Below the pieces are notes generated by a model. The model made no database searches, had not been told where the DNA came from, and saw only the letters and a list, made by a program, of their open reading frames with translations. The translations under genes were made by a program, and so were the position numbers. A stretch of 14,749 nucleotides of DNA from CAYZIC01 sp964478335 (GTDB lineage: Bacteria > Verrucomicrobiota > Kiritimatiellia > RFP12 > DVOR01): positions 1 to 14,749 of the forward strand of contig CAYZIC010000058.1 in the NCBI GenBank assembly GCA_964478335.1, written 5' to 3'. Each line of letters begins with the position of its first letter. Within the stretch, counting starts at the first letter, position 1. Below are positions 1 to 5,970 of the stretch, one piece after another.

Positions 1-1524
1 ATTGGCGCGTAGCCTAAAGGTGTACGAGCGAGTTTTTCTTGGGGTATCTGGGGTGATGGGCTTGGGATTGGTGTTGACGACGGCCATGACGAGGGTGCCG
101 TCGGGGAGGCGTTCGTACTGGACGAGGGCGTAGGTAATGATGCCTTGGGATTGCGAGAGGTCGTAGCTCAATTTACTGGTGAGTTGATTGATGCCGCCTT
201 TTCGGGTAAATTCAAGGATGCCCGACTCTATGAATAGCTCAGAGCCATCACTAGTGACCTTAAATCCGCTTTGATTTTGTAGGTTGATAAAGGGTGTCAG
301 CTTGGTGCCGAGCTGCGAGGCGTAGTTCCAATGGGGTATCTCGCCATATCGACCACTAGCGAGGCCTACTTTGGGCAAAAGGTTGCCTGTTCGTGAGAGA
401 TCGGCGATGACAAATGAGAGGTCTGGATTCCAGGTTTGCTGCTGTCTTGTGGTTAGGCGGTCATAGATCTGTGGGCGAATGGAGCCTTTGCCCGTGATGG
501 CGAGTGTGGGCTGGGCGTAATCATTTGAGTCGATGAGAATGGTTGCTTGATCACGGGTGGCGTATTCTTGATCTATATTTCTGCCAGTCTGCACGGCTGT
601 CCACCAGCAAAGCGAAATGGCCGCAGTGATTGCCGAGATAATGGCGATCGCTCTCACGATCTTTTTGCGACGGAGGTGCGTGGAGGGGAGCTGGATGCGC
701 TGGGTCTTGGTGAGCTCACTCGAACAATGCGAAGTCTCGGCTACATCAGAGATACGCCTCATGCCCTCTTCTGTAGCATCGGACTTGGCATCAAGCACAC
801 CATTAACAAACCAATAATAGTCGATGGGATAGCCTTTGTCTAGTAATGCTTGCTTGTAACTAATCAGATTAAAGGGAATTCGTCTGAAAAAAATCTGTTC
901 GCGCTCTCGCTCGTAGATCACGTAGCTCGCCTCGGGGATCCCATCTCGCGAAAAGCCCACCGAGCCTGGATTGACAATGTAGCGAACGTTTGGCTCGAGC
1001 GCAATAAAGGGATTAAAGTAGCTATTAACAGAGCCATCCTCCCGATAGTCAAAGACGATTGGCACATGGGTATGGCCCACAAATGAGAGGCCATAGTTAG
1101 CGGGGAGGTTGGCAAAGTCCCTCGCCGCATCTGCCGTATCTGCCACATAGTAAAAGGCTTGCGGAAAACTGTTCGAGCCGTGCACGCAGATGAATTCCTG
1201 CGCATCGAGGACATAGGGTAAATTGTGCAGGTAATCGCAATCGTCATCAGATAGCTCCGCTTGATGACGTGCGACAATCGCGGTGGCAAATTCATTAAAG
1301 TCCGCCGTCGAGAGGTCTCCACAGACCGCCGCATCATGATTACCCTGGACGATCGCATAGGCTCGCTTACGGATGATGTCGAGGCACTCTTTTGGAAATG
1401 GGCCGTAGCCAACGATATCCCCCAGGCAGAGGATACGATCGACCTCCTGAATGGCACAATCCGCCAAAACCGCACGCAGCGCCGGCAAATTACCATGGAT
1501 ATCAGAGAGGATGGCATAGCGCAT
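1..1524 (-). CDS. Calcineurin-like metallophosphoesterase with membrane anchor and extracytoplasmic domain (C-terminus beyond window)
   Basis: The frame is open from the ATG at 1524 to the left edge, giving at least 508 residues with no stop seen. Residues 1-250 are a metallophosphoesterase of the Metallophos_2 / YfcE-like type. Its metal-site motifs are all visible: D8-I-H10, GDIVGYG (35-41), GNHD (61-64), H115 in VHG, and GHTH (150-153). A basic stretch (RRKK, about 285-288) leads into one hydrophobic segment at about 291-311. The following 200 or so residues are rich in predicted beta structure and match no family I recognise. The likely topology is phosphoesterase inside, C-terminal domain outside. 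The start is supported by a strong SD (GGAGGA, 6 bases upstream) and by the TAATG overlap with the glycosyltransferase stop, which suggests translational coupling. The substrate is unknown; a phosphodiester or phosphomonoester is expected from the family. The domain call is firm and the biological role is not. Confidence 0.87.
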   Translation of the reverse strand, partial: MRYAILSDIHGNLPALRAVLADCAIQEVDRILCLGDIVGYGPFPKECLDIIRKRAYAIVQGNHDAAVCGDLSTADFNEFATAIVARHQAELSDDDCDYLHNLPYVLDAQEFICVHGSNSFPQAFYYVADTADAARDFANLPANYGLSFVGHTHVPIVFDYREDGSVNSYFNPFIALEPNVRYIVNPGSVGFSRDGIPEASYVIYEREREQIFFRRIPFNLISYKQALLDKGYPIDYYWFVNGVLDAKSDATEEGMRRISDVAETSHCSSELTKTQRIQLPSTHLRRKKIVRAIAIISAITAAISLCWWTAVQTGRNIDQEYATRDQATILIDSNDYAQPTLAITGKGSIRPQIYDRLTTRQQQTWNPDLSFVIADLSRTGNLLPKVGLASGRYGEIPHWNYASQLGTKLTPFINLQNQSGFKVTSDGSELFIESGILEFTRKGGINQLTSKLSYDLSQSQGIITYALVQYERLPDGTLVMAVVNTNPKPITPDTPRKTRSYTFRLRAN

Positions 1525-2609
1525 TAGCGGTCCTCCACCAGGCGTCGATAGTGCGTCGCCAGTGCCGTCGCAGCACTCGCCCATGTATAGGGAGCCACGT
1601 GCCAATGCGGATAACGATCACACGAAACAATGCGATTGGCCAACGCATGAGGCGCGCTCTTGGGCACGGTCACTGCCGTCGGAAAGCAATCCACAATGCC
1701 ACATCCCTCACAGCAAATAAAGGGCAACCCACAAGCAGCCGCCTCTAAATAGACACATCCAAAAGCTTCACTCGTCGAGGGCAAGACAAAGAGATCCGCC
1801 GCCCGCATCGCATCGGCCAGCTCTCGCACGGACACAGATCCATGCCACTGCACCACATGATCAATCCGGAGCGAACCCGCCAAAGCTCGCAACGTGGCAC
1901 CTTGGGGACCAGACCCATAGATATCCAGCTGCGCATCAACACCACGATCACGCAGCGCTGCCAAAGCCCGCAACGTATCTTGGTGGCCTTTGAGCACAAC
2001 CAAATTGCCCGCACTGATGATCCGCAGCACCTGAGAGGGCTCACGCGAAACCGGCGGATAAAAGATCGTTGGATTATACCCATTATGCACGACAACTGCC
2101 TTTGGTGAGAAATGCTGATCGTAGCAATCGAGATTGGCGCGCGTCGCCTCACTCACACAGATCAAAGCTGCGGCATCGTGATAGACCCGGCAATGACGCT
2201 TGAGCCGCAATCTCAACGCCTGACCATAGACATCCAAGGCATGCACATGGATCACATAGGGGCGCTGCCACGTCTGCGCCACAAGACGCGCAGCCTCTCC
2301 GCCATTGAGCGGCTCGTGCGCATCGATCACATCTGGACGCCACCCACCCCAAGGCCAGTCTCGCAAAAGCGCCCGAGCGATTAGACGACCATTGAGCCCA
2401 CGCGTTAACCAGCCAAGTCCACAATAGCCACAATAGCAAACGGGCACACCATCAAGCGTCAAAGCGTGCGAATGAATCCGCGGCATCGGCACACAGACAC
2501 GCACATCGTGCCCCTGTGCGCGTAGCGCACAGGCCAATTCGTGATTAAAGCACCCATAGTGTAAGGCACCCTCACGAGGATAGATCGTTGCGATAAAAAG
2601 GATCTTCAT
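1524..2609 (-). CDS. GT4-family glycosyltransferase (glycosyl transferases group 1)
   Basis: This 361-residue GT-B glycosyltransferase has the usual length for the family. The N-terminal Rossmann domain opens with MKILFIATIYP and an ALRAQGHDV segment typical of GT4 acceptor domains. The C-terminal donor domain shows NGYNP (176-180), a GNLVVLKGH segment with K207 as the likely donor-phosphate contact, and the EX7E signature in EAFGCVYLEAAACGLP (E281 and E289). It has no signal peptide or membrane segment, so it probably acts at the cytoplasmic face, moving a sugar from a nucleotide-sugar donor to a lipid-linked or glycan acceptor. It starts 17 bases after ugd and its TAA overlaps the next ATG, so the three genes are one transcription unit. 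The pairing with Ugd makes UDP-glucuronate, or a sugar derived from it, a reasonable donor guess, but specificity cannot be read from sequence. The SD is weak (GGTGG). Confidence 0.92.
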   Translation of the reverse strand: MKILFIATIYPREGALHYGCFNHELACALRAQGHDVRVCVPMPRIHSHALTLDGVPVCYCGYCGLGWLTRGLNGRLIARALLRDWPWGGWRPDVIDAHEPLNGGEAARLVAQTWQRPYVIHVHALDVYGQALRLRLKRHCRVYHDAAALICVSEATRANLDCYDQHFSPKAVVVHNGYNPTIFYPPVSREPSQVLRIISAGNLVVLKGHQDTLRALAALRDRGVDAQLDIYGSGPQGATLRALAGSLRIDHVVQWHGSVSVRELADAMRAADLFVLPSTSEAFGCVYLEAAACGLPFICCEGCGIVDCFPTAVTVPKSAPHALANRIVSCDRYPHWHVAPYTWASAATALATHYRRLVEDR

Positions 2610-2626
2610 ACCACCGCACTCTGCAT

Positions 2627-3973
2627 CTATTTACCCACATTAAACACTCTAAAACCGATCGCCCGCAATCGGTCTCCATCCAAATGGTTACGCATATCAA
2701 AGAGACACGCCGGCTTACGCATCTGGTCAAAGAGCCTTTGCCAATCCAGCTCACGATAAGCCGCCCAATCCGTCATCAACACAATTGCATCGGCCTCCGA
2801 AGCCGCCTCATACGGATCAAGCGTCAGCGTCACACCTGGCACATCTGCCAAATCTCGCTGAGCATTGACCAACGCCTTAGGATCGGTCACGCGCAATTGC
2901 GCATGCTCGGCAGCCAAGAGCTGACACACCCTTAGTGAGGGCGTTTCTCGCGTATCACCCGTATCCGCCTTAAAGGCAAAGCCAAAGATCGCAATCTGCT
3001 TATTGGCGACCGTATTAAACATCGCCTCCAGCATCCTCGAGACGATTCGCTCCTGCTGATAATCATTCATCAAGATCACCTGATGCCAATAGTCAGCCAC
3101 CTCCTGCAAGCCATACGATTCGCACAAGTAGACTAAATTGAGAACATCTTTCTTAAAGCACGACCCGCCAAATCCAGGCCCAGCCCTAAGAAATCGACTA
3201 CCGATGCGCCCATCAGCACCCATCACATGAGCCACCTCGTCAATGTCTGCACCTGTTTTTTCGCACAGCACAGAGAATGCATTAATCGACGAGACTCGCT
3301 GAGCGAGCATGGCATTGGCAGCCAATTTAGTCAATTCCGCAGACCAGACATTGGTCGTCATGATCTTGTCTCGCGGCACCCACGCTGCATAGATCTCACA
3401 GAGCGACTCAATTGCTGCGAGCCCAAGAGGTGTCTGCGGCCCACCGATCAAGACGCGATCAGGATTGAGCAAATCATTGATCGCCGTCCCCTCGGCAAGA
3501 AATTCTGGATTGGATAATATCTGAAAGGTATGCTCTGGGTGTGTCGACAAGATCGCATCCATCGCAGCCGCCGTGCGCACGGGAAGGGTGGACTTTTCTA
3601 CCACGACCTTGTCACCATTCGCCTCCTGAGAAATCGTCCGCGCTGTCGCCTCCCAAAATTGCAAATCCGAGGCCTTACCTGCACCACGACCAAACGTCTT
3701 AGTCGGCGTATTCACCCCAACAAAGATCGTATCACACGCCCGAATTGCACCAACAACATCCGTCGTAAAAAAAAGGTTCTTACCCCGGCACGACTCGACC
3801 ACTTCCTGTAAACCTGGCTCATAGATCGGTAGTGCATCAGAATTCCACGCCGCAATACGATCTGCATTGATGTCGACCACGTAGACCTTGCGATGAGGAT
3901 TCTTCTGTGCGATCACGGCCATCGTCGGGCCTCCAATGTAACCAGCCCCGATACAAACGATATCTTGATTCAT
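2627..3973 (-). CDS. ugd: UDP-glucose 6-dehydrogenase, animal/plant-like type
   Basis: This 448-residue enzyme oxidises UDP-glucose to UDP-glucuronate with two NAD+, supplying acidic sugar for capsule, exopolysaccharide or lipopolysaccharide. The Rossmann motif is GAGYIGG (9-15). Catalytic residues align with human UGDH at a constant offset of four: E157, K216, N220, C272 in GFGGSCF, and D276. Order is NAD-binding domain (about 1-185), central helical domain (209-305) and UDP-binding domain (330-445). Segments such as YEPGLQEVV, RGKNLFF, VNTPTKT, NPEFLAEGTAI, GFAFKADTGDTRE and the LAQR-SSINA stretch are those of the metazoan/plant branch rather than the shorter typical bacterial Ugd. It is the first gene of the minus-strand operon. 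The ATG at 3973 is preceded by a run of nine G followed by AG, an unusual ribosome-binding region. A T8 run lies inside the coding sequence near residues 67-69. Confidence 0.96.
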   Translation of the reverse strand: MNQDIVCIGAGYIGGPTMAVIAQKNPHRKVYVVDINADRIAAWNSDALPIYEPGLQEVVESCRGKNLFFTTDVVGAIRACDTIFVGVNTPTKTFGRGAGKASDLQFWEATARTISQEANGDKVVVEKSTLPVRTAAAMDAILSTHPEHTFQILSNPEFLAEGTAINDLLNPDRVLIGGPQTPLGLAAIESLCEIYAAWVPRDKIMTTNVWSAELTKLAANAMLAQRVSSINAFSVLCEKTGADIDEVAHVMGADGRIGSRFLRAGPGFGGSCFKKDVLNLVYLCESYGLQEVADYWHQVILMNDYQQERIVSRMLEAMFNTVANKQIAIFGFAFKADTGDTRETPSLRVCQLLAAEHAQLRVTDPKALVNAQRDLADVPGVTLTLDPYEAASEADAIVLMTDWAAYRELDWQRLFDQMRKPACLFDMRNHLDGDRLRAIGFRVFNVGK

Positions 3974-3987
3974 CTCCCCCCCCCTTT
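3974..3987 (-). promoter_or_regulatory. ugd ribosome-binding region with G9 homopolymer
   Basis: On the minus strand the bases before the ATG read AAA, nine G, then AG. The purine run must serve as the Shine-Dalgarno sequence. Because the homopolymer lies between the AAGG end and the start codon, any slippage would change SD-to-start spacing without touching the reading frame. Confidence 0.6.
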
Positions 3988-4039
3988 ACATAACCATGCC
4001 CTGTAATACCAAGCAAAAACTTGACCTAAATATGCTGTC

Positions 4040-4068
4040 ACTATAGCATAAACCCTCAAAAGAGACAA
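4040..4068 (-). promoter_or_regulatory. Sigma70-type promoter for the ugd operon
   Basis: Read on the minus strand: -35 TTGTCT (4068-4063), a 17-base spacer, and -10 TATAGT (4045-4040) preceded by TGC, that is an extended -10. Transcription would begin near 4033, giving a leader of about 60 bases before the ugd ATG. This is the best promoter-like match upstream of ugd. It is prediction from sequence only. Confidence 0.7.
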
Positions 4069-4084
4069 GCATAAAATGCCTCCT

Positions 4085-4430
4085 AAAGCTTAATGCCGTC
4101 AAAAAATCCCCTCACGCAGGCTCATCCTCATCACCAACAAACCGTAAGCATTCAATGCGATACCGCACGCTTTCTTGTTACGCCTTAAGGGATCTTGTTA
4201 ATCTTAGTGGATAAAATGGTGGAGCGGCTGCACTGCGGGAGCTCGCAAGATCGCTCTTGGTGATCGGCGGCGAGGGCGTGGACGGAGGAGGCTGCGCCTC
4301 CTCTACAATTGCTACGCTCCTACCTTTTTATACTTCCGACCCATTAAAATTGCACAAGAGTCGCCTTAAGTAACATAGAATTTTAATTCTAGAAGAAACC
4401 CACCCTATATGCAGGGCGCTGCAGATCACT
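4085..4430. other. Intergenic region between ugd and lpxC promoters
   Basis: No coding frame with a convincing start is visible here. The region holds a palindrome-rich element (4190-4361) flanked by 9-base direct repeats, and an AT-rich inverted repeat at 4376-4391 (arms TAGAATT and AATTCTA, two bases apart), 45 bases upstream of the lpxC -35 box. That inverted repeat could be an operator or simply AT-rich promoter-upstream DNA. The rest (4085-4180) shows nothing I can name. Confidence 0.6.
4181..4370. repeat. Candidate MITE-like palindromic element with 9-base flanking direct repeats
   Basis: CGCCTTAAG occurs at 4181-4189 and again at 4362-4370, bracketing 172 bases. The ends of the bracketed segment are imperfect inverted repeats: the left end reads TCTTGTTAATCTTAGTGG (from 4193), and the right end on the opposite strand reads TCTTGTGCAATTTTAATGG. 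Further in, ATAAAATGGTGGAGCG on the left matches ATAAAAAGGTAGGAGCG on the right strand-reversed. The interior carries a palindromic block at 4239-4260 and a hairpin with arms GAGGAGGC / GCCTCCTC around TGC (4285-4303). There is no transposase frame. A small non-autonomous element with a target-site duplication fits; a regulatory RNA hairpin or chance are alternatives. Confidence 0.45.
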
Positions 4431-4436
4431 TTGCAC

Positions 4437-4465
4437 TTGACTCTTTTTACTCTTTATGGCATACT
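4437..4465 (+). promoter_or_regulatory. Sigma70-type promoter for lpxC
   Basis: -35 TTGACT (4437-4442), 17-base spacer, -10 CATACT (4460-4465). Start of transcription is expected near 4472, giving a leader of about 37 bases to the ATG at 4509. The spacer is largely a tandem repeat of ACTCTTTTT / ACTCTTTAT (4440-4457). The promoter overlaps the upstream part of the lpxC open frame, which argues that translation starts at 4509 rather than at the TTG at 4431. Confidence 0.72.
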
Positions 4466-4508
4466 ACCGCTGCAAATGACTCATTTTAATTCTTTTTTGG
4501 AGCACCCT

Positions 4509-5534
4509 ATGTCTTACCCTATTGGAAAAGTTGTTGCTGGTGACAGTAAGCAGATTAACGAAGCGAATGCGAGAATGGCCGACCAAGCGATCGACATTTC
4601 GCGGTTAACGGACAACTTAAATCCCTATTCCCCCTTTGAAACGACCCTCGCATCGTCAGCTTCTGCCGAGGGGCCTGGGACATTTGAGGGACGCAAGCGG
4701 GCAGCATTAACCTTTGGTCCATCTGCAGAGTCTGGCTGGTGGATCACGCGCACGGACTTGCAAGAACAACTGCCGATCCACGTATCGATTCGCAATGTCT
4801 GGACAAGTGCTCGCAACATCGTGCTACGTAGTGGCAATCCTCACAACTATTTACGTATGGTCGAGCACATCGTTGCGCTACGACTCGGGTTGGGATTAGA
4901 CAATGCCGCTCTAGAGATCGGCGGCGGTGACCCACCTCTCTTTGATCGATCTTCACTCGATTTAGTCGAAGCGATCGAATCTGCCAAAATTGTCGAGACG
5001 ACCAAGCGGGCGCGTTATGTAACGGTTAAAGAACCCGTCACCATCGGTGGAGACCGGGGTGACTTTATCACGATCTTACCTGCAGAAAAGGGCGACCATC
5101 GCCTACGCCTAGATACCGCAATTCACTTTAACTCGATCATCGGTCAACAACGCATCGTCTATGATGTGACACCCGAAAACTTCATCTACGGCGCAGGAGC
5201 ACGCACCAATGCCACACACAAGCAGCTCATCTTGGCAAAAACCGTCGGTAAGCTCTTTGCCGATATGCGCCACATGGGCTATACCAATGATAACATCTTG
5301 ATCCACGGCAAGCAGGCGTATGTCAATACGCCGCGTGCGGAATTTGACCACCCAACCAAGGTCTCTTTAGAGCCAGTGTGGCACCGGGCAACGTTGGACC
5401 TCTTAGCAGCGATTGCTTTGGTCGATATGGGACGCTTCGCAGGAACTTTTGTTTCCTACCGAGCAGGCCACACACTTGATGTGCGCTTGATGACACTCCT
5501 CTATCGCGAGGGCTTGCTCGAATTCATGGACTAG
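4509..5534 (+). CDS. lpxC: LpxC-family UDP-3-O-acyl-N-acetylglucosamine deacetylase, divergent
   Basis: The 341-residue protein follows LpxC along its length. LpxC deacetylates UDP-3-O-acyl-GlcNAc, the committed step of lipid A synthesis, in the cytoplasm with one zinc. Visible matches are the N-terminal GRKRAALTF...RTDL region (61-84), MVEH (117-120, catalytic Glu119 and zinc ligand His120) followed by LGLGLDN, QQR...ARTNAT (213-236), a late zinc ligand His292, and the catalytic GH of YRAGHTLD (His321). Departures are marked: the usual H-x3-D zinc motif reads H292-x4-D297, the following GD acid is not seen, and the N-terminus has about 55 extra residues. I therefore call the family firmly and activity tentatively. 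The start at 4509 has GGAG six bases upstream. The gene stands alone between its own promoter and terminator, not with fabZ/lpxA. Its TAG lies inside a palindrome. Confidence 0.8.
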   Translation: MSYPIGKVVAGDSKQINEANARMADQAIDISRLTDNLNPYSPFETTLASSASAEGPGTFEGRKRAALTFGPSAESGWWITRTDLQEQLPIHVSIRNVWTSARNIVLRSGNPHNYLRMVEHIVALRLGLGLDNAALEIGGGDPPLFDRSSLDLVEAIESAKIVETTKRARYVTVKEPVTIGGDRGDFITILPAEKGDHRLRLDTAIHFNSIIGQQRIVYDVTPENFIYGAGARTNATHKQLILAKTVGKLFADMRHMGYTNDNILIHGKQAYVNTPRAEFDHPTKVSLEPVWHRATLDLLAAIALVDMGRFAGTFVSYRAGHTLDVRLMTLLYREGLLEFMD

Positions 5535-5593
5535 AGCGAGCAAGCTCGCTCTAGGAACGGCCTGCAGCCTTTTGGCACGGTCACTGCGCTCCT
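5531..5593. repeat. Second copy of palindromic repeat, at the lpxC stop
   Basis: A perfect inverted repeat with 11-base arms (CTAGAGCGAGC / GCTCGCTCTAG, two-base centre, 5531-5554) contains the lpxC stop codon in its left arm. The block 5534-5555 matches 18 of 22 positions of 4239-4260 upstream of lpxC. As in the upstream element, it is followed by a GGC-centred palindrome (5559-5569, GGCCTGCAGCC) and by CTGCGCTCCT (5584-5593), compare CTACGCTCCT at 4312-4321. It has no U-run, so it is not itself a classic terminator. Confidence 0.55.
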
Positions 5594-5607
5594 TATTAGA
5601 TCCTCTC

Positions 5608-5634
5608 AAGCCCCGCTTAACCGCAGGGCTTTTT
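5608..5634 (+). terminator. Rho-independent terminator after lpxC
   Basis: The stem arms are AGCCCCGC (5609-5616) and GCAGGGCT (5623-5630) with one mismatch, the loop is TTAACC, and a T run follows (T5630 to 5634). It lies about 75 bases after the lpxC stop with no gene between. Confidence 0.75.
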
Positions 5635-5823
5635 GCTTGCTGGGATGGCGTGAGGGCGCAGGGTGGTGACGCTAGAGGCGGGGTACCTGCCTCTTAATGC
5701 CTGATGCTTGTTGCAGACGAGCGTAGCGAGCCATGTATGTAGTTATTATAATTCATAAATAAGAATAAAGCTCGATAATTGGGGTCATTTGGCACGATTC
5801 GATACTTTTTGAGCGATTATGAC
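5635..5823. other. Intergenic stretch between lpxC terminator and pflB promoter
   Basis: No gene is visible. It contains GGCGTGAGGGCG (5647-5658), which resembles 4266-4278 of the upstream repeat, and a hairpin AGAGGCGGG / CCTGCCTCT with a GTA loop (5674-5694). It is followed by an AT-rich stretch leading to the pflB promoter. The hairpin lacks a U-run. Confidence 0.5.
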
Positions 5824-5852
5824 TTGACTAAAATGGCGGGGTGTGGTATTGT
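5824..5852 (+). promoter_or_regulatory. Sigma70-type promoter for pflB
   Basis: -35 TTGACT (5824-5829), 17-base spacer, -10 TATTGT (5847-5852). Transcription would start near 5859, leaving a leader of about 112 bases. I looked for an FNR-type TTGAT-N4-ATCAA site nearby and did not see one, so oxygen control, if any, is not evident. Confidence 0.65.
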
Positions 5853-5957
5853 TTGCGCCAGTTATTTCCCAAAGTTGTGCGCTTGCATCTCATTTGTACG
5901 AAATAACCTATCCAACCTTGAGGTTTTAACTGGAAATATGTTGAAACTTCCCATACT

Positions 5958-5964
5958 AAGGAGG
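5958..5964 (+). promoter_or_regulatory. Consensus Shine-Dalgarno deciding the pflB start
   Basis: AAGGAGG lies six bases before the ATG at 5971. It is the strongest ribosome-binding site in the window, in keeping with a highly expressed fermentation enzyme, and it rules against the more upstream start at 5779. Confidence 0.85.
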
Positions 5965-5970
5965 CTCATT

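Noticed and set aside
547..843. 98-codon plus-strand frame at the left side
   Set aside because: It lies antisense to the phosphoesterase frame, which is open through the whole region.
918..1517. 199-codon minus-strand frame within the phosphoesterase gene
   Set aside because: It is a shadow in another frame, rich in Arg/Ser/Met with no family features; the overlapping frame carries all phosphoesterase motifs.
4431..4508. Upstream extension of the lpxC frame from a TTG start
   Set aside because: The TTGACT-N17-CATACT promoter lies within it, and the ATG at 4509 has a well-placed GGAG.
5674..5694. Hairpin considered as a second terminator after lpxC
   Set aside because: No U-run follows, and the terminator at 5608-5634 already ends the transcript; it fits better as a repeat module.
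5779..5970. 64-codon N-terminal extension of PflB
   Set aside because: It contains the likely pflB promoter and does not resemble PflB; the perfect SD precedes 5971.
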